A stretch of 64,000 nucleotides of DNA from Clavelina lepadiformis (GCF_947623445.1 NC_135244.1:17546860-17610859); one strand, 5' to 3'. Shown: positions 47,996 through 61,159, counted from the stretch's first letter. Program-made: numbers and translations. Notes: generated by a model not told the origin, from the letters alone.

Positions 47996-49069
47996 TTTTA
48001 GACGCAACACGCAACATTAAATGTCTTATAAACGTTTAAGTTTGGTTCCAGTGTAAAGGCTCTGAAAGAACATTGTGTTTCTTTTCATAACATCGATCCA
48101 CAACCGTCGTTGAATTTTCTCACAAATCGTTTCTAAAAGGTAACGATGGCAATCAAAACATATGTTGATATACGTTAAAATAACACAATAGTTTAGCTTG
48201 TTTAGAAGCTCATCATATGTTTTACTCAGCTTCTCAAATGGTTTTGAGCCTATTTTTATAGTTGATGTAAAACTTATTTTGTGTTATCCACACATTTTCT
48301 CATTCAGCAGCAAATGTGGCTATCGGTTCAGTTCAACAACCTAATATATGTGTTTGCTCATGCATTTAAAGTAATAATTCAGACACTTCGTGATAAACTG
48401 CAATAAAAGCTAATAGTATAGGTTTGCTGCATTATCGTGGGCTTTCCTCCAAAACCAAAACGGTTTATCCGAATATAGATCCCGAGTTCATTCTCAAGCG
48501 ATTCTATACAATTTCCAGTGTTTTACCAATTTTACCGTTTATTAAAAACACAGCGTAATGATCGATATGGAATCGATCGCTTATGAAAGTCTTCGTGATC
48601 GATGGTCTAAAACAGCACCGCACATCTGCAATTCCTTAAAGTTTTCACTGGAACACTCATGGAATGCTTAATGTAGTCCAAGTTGTGTAATGGTTATATT
48701 TTGCTCCAGTAAGCAATGCATTTAAAGTTATATATACAAAGTGTTTCAACACATCTTAAGTAACTTTCAATTATATAATTTGCGTTGGTTTATCGTTTTA
48801 TAGTGAATCTCTATAGTCAACTCTATGAATTCTTTACTACAATAGGTTTAACCGCGTTGGGTTTGAAAGCCTACCAATTCGAGTGAAGTCGCATCACAAA
48901 ACCAACCTGCAACATCAAACTTTTGATAGGCAATTGAATAGATATGCTGGTTCGGAAACAAAATTCACCAAAAACTTTTCACCATATGCGTTCCAGAGTT
49001 TTTGTAATTTCGAGTAAACAATGAGTTCCTTTATTTTTTGGGAAGTTTCGTGGCCGAAGAAAATGTTGG
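47996..49069. other. Gene-free stretch
   Basis: No exon chain or repeat end seen. Confidence 0.35.
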
Positions 49070-52000
49070 TTACACTTGTATAAAGTCGCGATGCTGTTAC
49101 TATACTATACATACAGGTATTCAATTATCGTCGACTCGATCAATACAGTTCTCGGGTGAAGTGAAAGTCAAACAAACTCGGTCCACTCGCATATTTATTT
49201 CAGGTTTCAGCAGCGCCACATTTGTTTGAATTTATATGATATATAAGTATTTGTTCTTTACACTACGCTCTGAAAATAAACATTGTGCAACTTATCCGAT
49301 CAATTCATAAGGTCAATCGAAGAACGTTTGCTAACTTTTGCGATTAATCAAATAAAATTCAAAACTTTCCTTGCTATATTTCAAGTCGTTGCTTCCAGTT
49401 GTATTAGTTTCTTTTGTTTGACACAAAACCTGTGTAATCTTTACTCTTGTGATAGCTTACGCTCTAAAAATTTGGTCGCAAAGACTTTATAATTTTGGAA
49501 TAAGCTTCTCGTAAATAAGACTAAATTACTACAGAAAACTTAAATTATAACAAAGCATTTATACAAAACTAAAACACGTTACATCGGTAGATTTTGGTTC
49601 GCTCAGTCTCAAGTTCAGAACCTGCATCTGTAATAATAATTAGAGCTACATGCAAAATTAAAGTGAAATCAATTTATCGAAAAATGTCATGCATAACGTC
49701 GGCCTTGATGAAAATTGCGATCCCAATAACCATCAAATGTAACTAGTGCTGACAAATATCACATGTACTAATAAGCTCATAAATTATGCTTGGACAAAAC
49801 CGTAGAGGTGAAAAGTTTATAAAACAACTTTTGACACAAAAAGAAAAATAGAACTTTGTGTCAGCTCGTATGAAGAGAGATGTACCGTAAACTTAATAGG
49901 CACATCCTTTTAACCGGCAAAGATTACACAAGAATAGTAGATATGTAGAGTAGTTTGTATAAGTTTGGGTTTTTCGTCAATAGACAGATAGTGAAGCACA
50001 CATCAAATAACTTTATGGGTTATCATCTGTAGGGTTACGCACACGTGGCATATCCCTAATTAGCTTTGGAAAGACAATTCTTTTTTTCAGGGTGCTGACG
50101 GTGCATGGCATTTGCTTGCATAACTTCTGTCTTCTCCTGTGAGTTTTGTTGGCAACTCTGTTTGCGACTATCATCATCAGTGAAGCAAAGTCGATATCTT
50201 TTCCAGTATCATCTGCATGGAAGAATCGATGCAAAAGATTTTAGAGGACATACACAGATACTAGAAATTATTCAAATAATATTTTCTGTAATATACAAAT
50301 GGACAGAAAATATACTTATACTGTACCTTCTAGATAAGCGTTAAACACCTCGACAAAGTTTTGTATGAACCAAGATCCATGTTCTAGATTACGGAAAGCC
50401 ACATAACCTGTATAAGCAGTATAACATTTTACAGGTATCTTTTCATAAATGTGTCATCATCATCAATCAAAACCATCAACATGTTTTGAAAATAATACTA
50501 TGTATAAAAAATTGAAACACTCCAATACTACCATGAGAAGTAGCATAACACTTTATAAAATCTGCTCCAGCAGGAGTGCTTGAAAACTCTCCTTCCGTTT
50601 CAATTACATCCTCATCCTGATCCTCCTCTTGAGAATTTTCATTCTCTTCGGTAAATTCCGTAGGTATTGCTTGGGCATCTACTTCAATACAATCCCGCTT
50701 GGTATTTGAACTTGGTGGTTTCTTTGCATCAATTTTCTTACCCTTGCATGTCTATAATTTTTTATAATCATGGCATTTCGAGATGTCTAATAGCAAAATG
50801 ATGCAATAATGAAGCGAACTTGTATGTAGGTTTCACGATTGCGGAACGCAGAAATAAACAAACTATGGGCTTTGGCACTCTTACAAAAACTTATTTTGGT
50901 TAACAAAGTTACGGAGGCAGCTGCATGGACATGACCTGTAACAGAAAAATCTTTGGTTTATTTTTTAAGGATTTGCATTCATCTGCAGTAAATCTTTCGT
51001 AGAGGGCGTCTTCTCTGACTGGACCATCATGCATCATAATGGTATCTTTGTCGCCATGCGAAAGAACAATCAGGAGCATACAGCTGTCTTCTTCAAAATC
51101 AATTTTAGATATTTCCTTTATTTTCTGTGAAATACAGTAGCCAATCTTAATTAAGATAATAACAAAGAATAAATAATCGCAAAAAATAGCCTCTTTTTGA
51201 AATATAAGCTTAGATTTTGTAGTGGTCAGATTATTTTCTACGGTTAATGACTTTTAAATTTAAGTTATATGTGTGACAAAATTTAGCACAATATTGTATA
51301 AGATTTGGTTTATTCATCACTGATACTGTTTGACATATAACCTTTTTTGGTTTATATTCCCACCGCCTACGCATTTCCTATGTTCTATCGTTTACAATAA
51401 TTGCTTTGACGTGTTAGTTTATTCTACAAACCTACTTGCAACTCGCCGTCTAATAAAGGGTTGTGCTATTTGTTCCAGAGGACTGTTTGAATTAATTTTG
51501 AATTAATTTTGAGATTTGTCCCGCTACAGCTACAAATTCATTATTATAATATACATACAGTGTAAAAGCCAATTTGATCCAAATCTTTGTACACCGTCGT
51601 TTTGAAACCCACTTTAATCAGCAAATCTTCTAGTGCCTTTTCGTCTTTTTCGCTTCCTTTTCTTGAATCTATGTACATAGTAATTTAATATAGAACAGTT
51701 GGCTGATTTACTAAAGCAACAAAGTATACTTTACGCAAAACTTCAGGTATGTTTAACCTGCACTCTTTGATAAGAGTTAAAATTAAAACATATAAAACTA
51801 TAGGAAACATTGTTTATTACCGTAATTTTCATCTTCAAAGACGGAGTTGGCGAAAATAAATGCTCTTCCGACAGAAGTAGGATTTATTTCATACAGGTAG
51901 GTTTTTGAAGAAAATAAGCTTAAAACGTTTTCCTTCATCGGTCCTTTCGACATTTTTGTTTCCAGCCTGCCTCCTGTCCTACATATGCAAAACTACTTAA

Positions 52001-53284
52001 AATATCAAATCAGTTAGCAATAATATAACATACCAAATCTTGGCACATGTCACAAGGCTCTGTCTCTGTCTTGTTCTGTAAATCCTGCCCTTATTGCCTG
52101 GTGTTTCTGAACATACGAAACAATCTCGTGATTGTTAACGGTGTTAATTATTTACTTACGAAACAACAGAAAGCATTTTGCGTAGGCGAATCAACACGGT
52201 GTCATTTGACGTTAAACGAGGAAAGCAGCTTATTTATTGCTGGCTACGTCGGTCTACTTTCTCGTTTGCATCATCTCTCTACTCTCATTAATCAGTAACT
52301 CAGTTTTTTTTTCATTAAGTTTTTCTGTTTAACGTTTGGTTCTGTAAGGTTCGGTTCTGCTTGTAGTTTAGCATGAACTTTATATTCTCATTAGAAATGT
52401 TTCCTTTAAATATCTATTTCTGTATATTAAATTCCTGTTGTTTGTTTTAAAGCCTTTATAGCTGAGGTATGAGCCAACAAATGAGGATTATTAAACTTGG
52501 GCTGATTTTAAACAACAAAGTCAACTTGCTTTGTTCTTTGGTTAAAAGACAAACATTGTTGTATATTTGAGGATCGTCCTTACGGTCGTAGTTCTGCTGT
52601 AATTTAGGTTGGTTTTGTTGTGTTTGATAAGTAACAATTTGGAAATAACCAGTAACGCAATTACCATATTAGCCTTCGTTTCAAAAAATCAGTTTTTGTA
52701 CAAAAAATGTTCTACACTGTTTTTTAAATAAATCAAAACCAGCTCATCTAAACTTGTTTAAACTCATATAAAGTATAAGTTTTCACCATTACAGCTTATG
52801 TTGCTGATTATTCAGTATCACTTTTAGTCGGCGGATTAGTTTGGTTTTAATAATTTAGTTAAAAATTGATAAGTTTGTGAGAACTTGTACTTTCCCAAAT
52901 CCTCATAACAATTGACTGTACACTGCGCACTATGCTGAAACTTTACATTTTGCACAAAATGTTTTCTGATTTTACTTGCATATAAATACCATATAAATAC
53001 TTTCAAAAATTACTTAAGTGTAACATTTAAAAATTCTACAAAACCAACTTATTTACCATGTAATTAGGGTTTAATTAAATGACAATACATTTAACTGCAT
53101 TAACCGAATTTGAATCGCCAATTAATCGGTAAATAAGCACTTCGTTGTTTGTGCAACTCAGAAGTCTAACATAAAGGCTAAATGAAAATAAATAAATACA
53201 AATTATTATGTGTTTATGCAAATTCAGGTAAATTTAAGCAAAATTTATTAATAAATACATATTAAAACGAAAAGGCGTTAACAT
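49070..53284. repeat. Duplicated block, right copy (contains caspase D)
   Basis: Direct duplicate of about 37000-41217, offset by roughly 12.1 kb. The first 700 bases are clearly related but diverged. From the 3' end of the caspase gene to the upstream flank the copies are nearly the same apart from small insertions and deletions. Confidence 0.88.
50013..51953 (-). CDS. Caspase D, near-duplicate of caspase B
   Basis: Exons: 51821-51953, 51559-51668, 50936-51124, 50532-50751, 50327-50407 and 50013-50212; 310 aa, one codon longer than B (an Ile in the PKLIRDMPR stretch of the last exon). Exon sizes are otherwise identical to B. The catalytic His (VLSHGD) and Q-T-C-K-G are both kept. Replacements cluster in the acidic linker of exon 4 (KKIDAKKPPSS, AQAIPTEF), which is expected to evolve fast because it is cut out or cleaved on activation. 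The reading frame is open throughout, so both copies appear to be under selection or very young. Confidence 0.93.
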
Positions 53285-54492
53285 ACACTGTTCTGCTGTT
53301 TACAGATATTTCGTTTATCGTTTATGTAATAAAAAGTACTTTTTTCAATGTTGTAACCTAACAGATTTTCAATACTAAGACTTTTATTTAGGTCAATTAG
53401 ACATTTTTCGCAATCGTACAATTTTAATATTGTTTTTGAAATAAATTTATTTTACTTGAATTTGTATGATTTTATATAATTGTTTAAATATTTATTTTAG
53501 TTCGTGTATGTAATTAAACTTATAAAATTTGTTTTAATTTTTATACTTCAATTTCTGTTAGAAGTTTTGTTTTTAGATCATTTAATATAATTTTGTTACG
53601 GTTTACAAAGTATTATCTAAAGCTATTAAAATATTAGATTTTGCATGAATTTGGTTAAATTTCAATTTGTCTAAAATTATGTAAGTTTTTATGGATATAT
53701 TTACATTTACATTAATTTTTGCAAATTTGTTCAAATTTTGTACGAATATTTTAATTTTATGCAAAATGTAATAACTGTATTTTAAATTTCAAATTTAGCA
53801 ACAGGCATTTAAGTATACAATTTATCTCGTAACTTTACATTCCAGATTTCTATATTTCTTTTTTAGAATTCTACTCTTCCTAGAATTAAAATGCTTTTGG
53901 AAGCTTTTTACAGCAAGTCACTTATTAACGCACTAGTCGCTTTAATCCCTTTAAAGCGGGAAAACTGAAAACAAATCGCAGTGACACTATGTGTAAGCGC
54001 ATTCTGAGGGTTTGTTTTCTGTTTTGTAAAAGTCAGTCGAGCAGCATTCGAAGACTTTGAGCAAAGCTTATATTTGTGTGAAGTACATGATATTTAAAAG
54101 AATTTTCTGTAACAGTGTTTCTATTTCATGAGATTGATTTACAAATATAACAAAATTTTCTTATAATCCTTGTGTCAAAAGTAACCATGGCAATTTTGTG
54201 AAACGTCGGCATAAATTAAAATAACGCGTCATCTTCGATTTTAAAAATCCACTTTGTTATTCTGCTCAGGCTTTCAAACGGTCCTGACCATCGTTTATGA
54301 CGGAGAAAAAATTCGTTTCGTAATAAATTGATACTATGTTTTTTCAGATTGATTTGCCTTAAATCATTAACTACATCACAAACGAGAAAAAAACGCAACT
54401 GACATAAAATTCAAAGGAAAAAGGAAAGCGTCGACTTTGAATTTTTTGTTTTAATTCTTTGACATGTTTAATTTGCGTAGTCCATATAGATA
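53285..54492. other. AT-rich spacer
   Basis: 53300-53800 is extremely AT-rich without reading frames. No gene or repeat end was recognised up to the MULE element. Confidence 0.4.
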
Positions 54493-54501
54493 TTTTTAAA
54501 C

Positions 54502-55600
54502 GGTGTACCGACACTTAATCACGCGACGCTTAATCACCGACACATAATCACTAGGACACTTAATCACGTGACACATAATCACTAGGACATTTAATCACGC
54601 GACACATAATCACTAGGACATTTAATCACGCGACTTGGATACTTAATCACGCGACATTTAATCACGCGACACATAATCACTTGGATGTCGGAAAAGCGTG
54701 AGGAAAATTCAGTAATTCAAGCTCGCGTGCATCTCTCTGTGGGAATGGCGATGTGGATTGTTTTTAAGGTTGGCCTAAAGCCAAAGGCTATTACTATTAG
54801 TCTTTCTTTTAGAACTCCCCGACAATTGTCTTTAACTCCGTTGCGCCTGCTTTCTCTATAATGTTTCTTTAAATCAACACCAGCAAATCAACACCAACAA
54901 TGTGACTACGAGTCTAATGACGAATTAAGAACAGCTGTTCGGTGTTTACCAGCCTTAGCCATGGTCCCTTCCTCTGACGTAGTCGAGTCATTTCTGATCT
55001 TAGCTGATAGCATGCCCGATCACGAGAAGATGCCTGAGCTGCTTTCGTATTTCGAACACACATATATCAGAGGCAGACGACGTCCGGGACGTGGTGAACA
55101 TTACGGCTCAGCCATCTTTCCAATCGAAAGTTGGAATCATTACGAAGCCAGGGCTGGTTGCATTGCAAGAACCACAAATGCAGTCGAAGGTTGGCATTTT
55201 GGTCTCCAAGTGCTTTTTGAATGCCATCACCCGACATTGTGGACTTTCATACAGGGAATATAAAAAGACATTCAAATGCAATGTGCAACGATTCTGCAAG
55301 GAATTGCTGGTACTCAACCTTCTATTCCAATGCGGGACAAGGCACTGAAACTGCGTATGCAAAACACAGTTGACCGTTATCTGTCAAGCGAGATTTTAGT
55401 CTATCTTCGTGCAGTTGCTCACATTTCCCACATTGTAAATGTGTGATTAAATGTCGCGTGATTAAATGTCCTAGTGATTATGTGTCGCGTGAATAAATGT
55501 CCTAGTGATTATGTGTCGCGTGATTAAGTGTCGCGTGATTAAATGTCCTAGTGATTATTTGTCGGTGATTAAGCGTCGCGTGATTAAGTGTCACCAAACC
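54502..55600. mobile_element. Internally deleted Mutator-like element (MULE)
   Basis: The element is bounded by a perfect 9-bp target duplication, tttttaaac, at 54493-54501 and 55601-55609. Left terminus ggtgtaccgacacttaatc and right terminus, inverted, ggtttggtgacacttaatc continue into about 160-190 bases of terminal inverted repeat. Those repeats are built from iterated units of the type 'aatcacgcgac' and 'acataatcactaggacat'. Between them lies the C-terminal part of a MULE transposase. A 9-bp duplication plus long, internally iterated termini is typical of Mutator-like elements. Confidence 0.92.
54890..55446 (+). pseudogene. MULE transposase, C-terminal fragment
   Basis: From about 54900 the frame reads DYESNDELRTAVRCLPALA, then VPSSDVVESFLILAD, LLSYFEHTYIRGRRRPGRGE, FPIESWNHYEA and RTTNAVEGWHFGLQ. 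This order (ALAFVP.DDV..AF, YFE.TYI, FPI..WN, RTNNAVEGWH) is the end of animal MULE transposases. The N-terminal zinc finger and the DDE catalytic core are missing, since only about 390 bp separate it from the left end. An in-frame stop after FIQGI interrupts the last part, whose remainder (QPSIPMRDKALKLRM) continues downstream in the same general region. It cannot be active by itself. Confidence 0.85.
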
Positions 55601-55609
55601 TTTTTAAAC

Positions 55610-56951
55610 TATACATCTCGTTATTTGCACAAAAGTAAGTGCAAAATGTGGATAACAGTAATAACATTGTTTAAATGGCTTTTTTCTTTAAAACTAGTCA
55701 GATATAGGCCAAAATTCCTTTACAGAAGATTATGACGAAACTATATTATGTGATATATTTGATCGACATCGGCGCCAAGGGCAAGTGAAATAACAAACTA
55801 ATCGTAAAGATAACGATGTTGTTCTGTCGATTACAATGGACAATTTATGGGCTATTTTTAAAGGATTAGGGTAACTGTCACGCAATAGATTACCAGAAGC
55901 CATTGAACTAAGTCTACTATGGTGAAATAATGTACAAATCATCTACACATCGATATTGCGCTGTATTTGTTCGCCATGATACGCTAAAAGGATATGCTAC
56001 TATTTCTTTGAAGTACCTTTTCTGCTCCTGCAAGTTGTTAATGCACTTGGTGTTTTACTATGATTAAGTATTTTTTAATTAAAAATAGAAGTACAAATGA
56101 AAAAGCCATTATATGACAAGCGTGTAACTGTTCTTTTCTTGATTTTTAGACATTCTAATTTTTGAAATATACTGGAACATTTGTTTCAAGCATATTTGAT
56201 ATTTCAATTATGTTGATTTCATAGTTCATGTTGATTTCACAGTTGATATTTCAATTATGCCGAGATTTATACAGTATATTGGTGTTGTTGTGAAATAATT
56301 TTGAATTCCAAGAAAAACGGATAACTGCTTATGAAAAGGCCAAAGACAAAAATGTGCATAGCTAAAAGATCAAAAGAATATCCTTTCGTAGTTTCAGTCT
56401 CCAAATTATGGGATTAGCAAACACAAACCCACGTAGTTCAAACGTTCACGAAATTGAAGGAAACGTTTCAGATCACTCTTTTGGGTTTAATGACATTGAA
56501 ATTGATATTTAGTTGTTTGACATGTAAGTCGAAAAGCATTTAAAACCACTCTTGATTATACCATAATTTACACTCAACGATGTTATATGCTACCCAAAAA
56601 GCAAATAAACCATACAGTATACGGAACACACACGAAGAATATCTTACACCAGGAACTAGTCCGAGAATAACATTTTACAGGGCTATCAGAGAAATTTTAC
56701 ACTGATCCTGGTATACCTTGGACCGCCATCTAGACCTACAGGCACGATAAGTATTTGCACAACAAAGCTTAAATGACAAATACGTTCCAATATAAAGCCA
56801 TCACTCGGCAAGACCTGACCAGCAAAGGTATTTGACCATTGCAGCATCAAGGGTGTATTATATAGGCTAAGCTTTAAAATATTTTAGGATAGCATTTGGA
56901 TATTTTCACTTCGTTTTCAGATTTATCGTTGCGACCAGGCCTACACAGAAA
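55610..56951. other. Gene-free stretch upstream of the secreted-peptide gene
   Basis: No exon chain recognised. A 70-codon minus-strand frame at 55730-55942 has no family features. Confidence 0.35.
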
Positions 56952-57667
56952 ATGTGGAAGATACTTACATGCATCGCTGTTGTTCTTGTGGTGTATCAAT
57001 TCAAAATCACAACAGGTATGCAGTAGTACTGTAATGTGTACATTTCTGTCTTTGTTTATCTACTGTATTAATATAGTAACATTGTAAATGTTTATATATG
57101 CAAACATGGATGCATTATGTCTTATATCGCTAAACTCTTTCTAATTTGTTAATGTGGAGTCTAAAGCTTGCCTTAAAAGTTTAGATAAAATTTTTTTTTT
57201 ATTCGAAAGAATGCAAGAATTAAAATAGCAATCATTTTTACTTACAAAACAGCGGACGGCATTATCGATGGAAGTCAGGAACCAGAAATAAAAACGGCAA
57301 ACACGGCATTGAATGACGACATCACAACTACTCCGGCAGCTACAGCTCGGTTCAAGACACCACCAAGGCCAAAGACATTGAAGGCAATGGCAGAAATTTT
57401 TAGTTTAACTATTTGCTTTGTTTATATATTATTACTGAAATATATTTGTTCGCTTTATGTATCCCGGTGTATCATTCCGTAACAGTTGTTATATATCTGC
57501 TTTTGTATTTCTTACAGATCAACTTCAGAAATGTGATGCAAATATGCATGAAAAGTGGAGCATGCAAACGCTTGAACAAGTCTATGCGGACCTGTAACAA
57601 TGTACTTTGTATCTTCTGTCAAAAAGCTGTTTGCAATTCGGTGTTACGCAAAGAATCTCCCTTGTAA
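56952..57667 (+). CDS. Putative small secreted Cys-rich peptide, 3 exons
   Basis: Not recognised. Exon 1 (56952-57015) encodes MWKILTCIAVVLVVYQF, a clear signal peptide. Exon 2 starts at 57254 and encodes a Thr/Pro-rich linker (ADGIIDGSQEPE, TTTPAATARFKTPPRPKT). Exon 3 (57518-57667) in the favoured frame gives INFRNVMQICMKSGACKRLN followed by KSMRTCNNVLCIFCQKAVC, six cysteines spaced C-X5-C-X9-C-X4-C-X2-C-X4-C, and stops at 57665. That frame needs exon 2 to end at a GC donor (AAG|GCAATG, near 57384). The only nearby GT donor would shift exon 3 to NQLQKCDANMHEKW and a C-terminal YADL. Mature length is about 90 aa either way. The architecture (signal, Pro/Thr-rich spacer, basic Cys-rich end) suits a secreted defence or signalling peptide; this is inference. 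Confidence 0.5.
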
Positions 57668-60600
57668 TTGATAAATTAAACATTTTAAAACCGATATCGT
57701 ATTGGGAGAGAGGAAATGAATTGTACATATAAATCATCGACATCTTAAAAGCACAAAATATCATATTAAATATAAATTTGTACGTCGTTTAATTCATTTT
57801 TTACGCCTATAACTCACTTTATGTTTTATTTTTTTAAACCAGTAACTCATTTTCGCAGTTTTTATTACAGCTGCTTCTCCTTGTGTATAACTTTGTCTAT
57901 ATTTTGACTTTCACAGCGTTATTGATGCAGTGAAAACGAGAGAAATTAAAACGAGCACTATATATGTGGTAATATATATATAATACTACTGCATCATAAT
58001 TACTTTGTTAATCTTCCGTATCTCACAATTTCTTTCATATTTAGCGCAAAAAATAACCTGTTTTGATGCATGATAAAATTATATCGCGTAGCTGTTGATG
58101 CTGTCAGTTTAATCAATAAAATTAAAATAACACGTCGCTTTAATGCAACATTGACAAGCTCAACGATATTTTCCTGTATTTAAGCCACAAAGTATAAGTA
58201 AATATTATACATACAGTAGTGATTCATTCGTCCGGATCGGATTTTCACAAATTATATCGTTCTTCGTAAGTGTGTGACGTACTGACGTATATAACCCGAA
58301 GAATCACTTTACTTTTTTATCACCTAAATGAAATACATCGATACAGACTAATACATTAGCTATAGACAGAGCAAGACTGTACCCACTAGCATCAAAATAC
58401 ATACATTGAAGCAGTAAATGGGTTTAACGCTCTATAGTCTATACTAACAAGTGCATGAAAACCAATTGATAAGACACGATTAGCAATTGAAAGCAGAAAA
58501 CGGGATGCAAGGAATTCTTTACAGATTATACACGATCAAGACGTTAACGGAAAACATTAATTGATTTTAAAGTATTTCTTTCTGTGGAAATGCATATTTG
58601 AATCCGATTCTACCGATTCATTCAATTCTACTAATTCATTCATCTTTTTCATTTACTGTTTAGTATAACAACTTAACTCTCATTAAGTATAGGTCAAATC
58701 TTACGACAACAAAGAGGAGAAAAGTTTTGAGTCAAGTTACTTCCTGCATAGATTGAGCTAAAGTAAAAGGATGTATAAGAGTGTGGTTTGCTACCAATCA
58801 GCAACCATTAGGAAGGTTTTTTATTCCGTTTACTTACACAAAGAGCAAACTATAGGTATAACAATTGGAAGTAAATATATAACTGCAAATGTAACACTTT
58901 TGGGTATAACGATTTTGTAGTTTGGAAAGCGTTAATTGAACGACACAATGCTGTATAAGCTTCATTACAATCATTATAAGCTGATGTGCTTATTTTTACA
59001 ACCATCCTTTTGCGCGAATCGCCGGAAGGGTACAGTAGTACATAAAAATGGCATGAAACTAATTTTATTTCTTAAGCAAACAACATAAAACTAAGGTTGC
59101 AATGAAACTCAAAATAAGAGTTAGACCAAATGCCATAAAACCTCAAGTTATTTAGATAAAACCTTAAATTAGTTTTATAGTCACAATTTTTATTTATGTG
59201 GGTTCGCGTGATGAAGGCAATGAAGCAAATACCAATTATCATATTTACAAGAAATATGGTTTTCCCTATAAGTTGAAGGGACATGTCTCTAATGGAGATT
59301 CCTTCTGACCATAAGGCATAACTCTTAAGTTCCAAAACGCTTTCAACGGTCAGAATATATTTCCATAAAGAAGACATAAAAAGAATTGTCTTTTATACTT
59401 CGGTTTTTGTTTTGGTTGTTTAGGTTTTGCTCGTTAAATGTAGGTTTCTATAAAATACCTCTTAAAGCTTGTCTAATAGTTACTTGCTTAGTTCATATAC
59501 ATTGTGTCCCTGCTTGACATCGAAACCAATATCGATTTGGCAGTGTAATGAAAACAAAACTATAGTAGAGCCCTCAGAGAGCACATACCTATATACGCTA
59601 TAAGCCAGATTGATATTCCTTTATGCCAGAGTTTTCAAACTTTATTGTTTCGAAGTGCACCATGCAGCACAAATCTCATAATGCAAGAATATTTATTATA
59701 CAACGTTACAGCCATTGTTAAGTAAGCTATAATTCTGTGGTGGTGGAGGCTATACTCTGCAATTCAACAAAGCCGGATACAAGGTTCTATACTCGGCAAT
59801 ATTAAATGCTCAAATACTTGTTTGTCGTCTTTTAATGGGTTTGGCAGATTGTCTTTTTATTGGATAGAAAATAAAACACCCACACGTCATTGGTTACACA
59901 CTCATTAAGCTCCAGGTATTACTACATAACTCTTCTCAGTAGATTCGCCATAGTGAAGGATGCAAAGGAATCATCGCGGACAGACTTAACTGGCTGTTTC
60001 AGATCTCATAACAGTTATTTCAGTTATAGAAAAAGATTTGTGTTCAAGGTAAGATTATAAACACAAATGCATAGAAGGATATCAAGGAAAGACAGAGCAG
60101 CAACGTATGACGTAGGCTACTAAACATATATTTGAAGTTAAATTAACATAGTTACTAACAGTTTTCATGATCTTAACAGCTGAAACGTTTCCCTCTAAAA
60201 TAGATGACAAGTAATGTGTATCAAATTAGGATTTGTAATGCATAAACTTTCTAGTTTCAAACCTATATCAATATAAGCCATGCCTTGAACATGTATTCCT
60301 GACTTAGACTTAATTACAGGTTGTTAATACATGACATAATCCATATTGGTCACTTATGATCGTAAATAGCAAGTTTTATATACTCCAATAGCAAGCTGAT
60401 GTCGTATACGGAATGAACACACCGGATCACACACACCCATGCAAAGTATAAGTATATCTAACCAATGTACAGTATACCAAAATGTTTATGTAACTTTTAT
60501 GTACAAGCCAGAAGTTACGTAAGTTAGAACGCCGTTTAACTGGTATCCAGATAAAGAAGAAAGTTGAAAATTGACCGAATGCTTTGCAAGCAGTTCGTGT

Positions 60601-61159
60601 TGTAGTAAACTCACTCAGCAAATAATGACGTTTCCCTATAGAATATGTACTTTGCAGCAATAAAAGGAGAGAGCAGAATTCACTGCATTCACATTTGCTT
60701 GTACTCTGCATAGTCATGTAATCGTTCCCGATCGATGCTTTGTGCGTAATATTTTAACTACTAGTATTAATTGTCCCATATCAGAAGTGTCAGACAGTTG
60801 GCTATGTAAAAATAGTTGCCACGTCGGTTTTTATGACAGGGATCAAATCAAAGAGTTTCTCTTAAATTTTATCTCATAGTCTTAATTGAGAAGGAAAGAA
60901 AAGCCTGGAGAAGTAGCATTTTCGCATCAAAGAGGCATTTCTTTGAAGAAGCGATTAATGAAGACTTTATTTTATTGTCCTAAAATATTAAGGTCTGATT
61001 GTGTTAAGGTAAAAGATAGAACTCTGTCGTTTCCTTTTTGTTCAGCGAGATGTTCAAGCTTCGTCGATACGCAGGCAACGATGTTTTTTTACACCAAACG
61101 TTTAATAAAATCATCCGATTGAACGGGAACTTTTTATAGGCTAAACCTCCCATCCAGAC
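57668..61159. other. Gene-free stretch upstream of the receptor gene
   Basis: Frames at 59072-59377 (minus, 101 codons with one hydrophobic stretch), 60427-60717 (minus) and 60886-61122 (plus) have no recognisable domain or splice partners. The receptor promoter should lie in the last few hundred bases. Confidence 0.35.

Noticed and set aside
57518-57667. Assignment of the Cys-rich exon to the ShK toxin-like domain family
   Set aside because: The end of the motif (C-X4-C-X2-C) differs from the ShK C-X3-C-X2-C spacing, and the expected Asp and aromatic positions are missing.
59072-59377. 101-codon minus-strand frame as a membrane protein
   Set aside because: One hydrophobic stretch is the only feature, and it has no context or family support.
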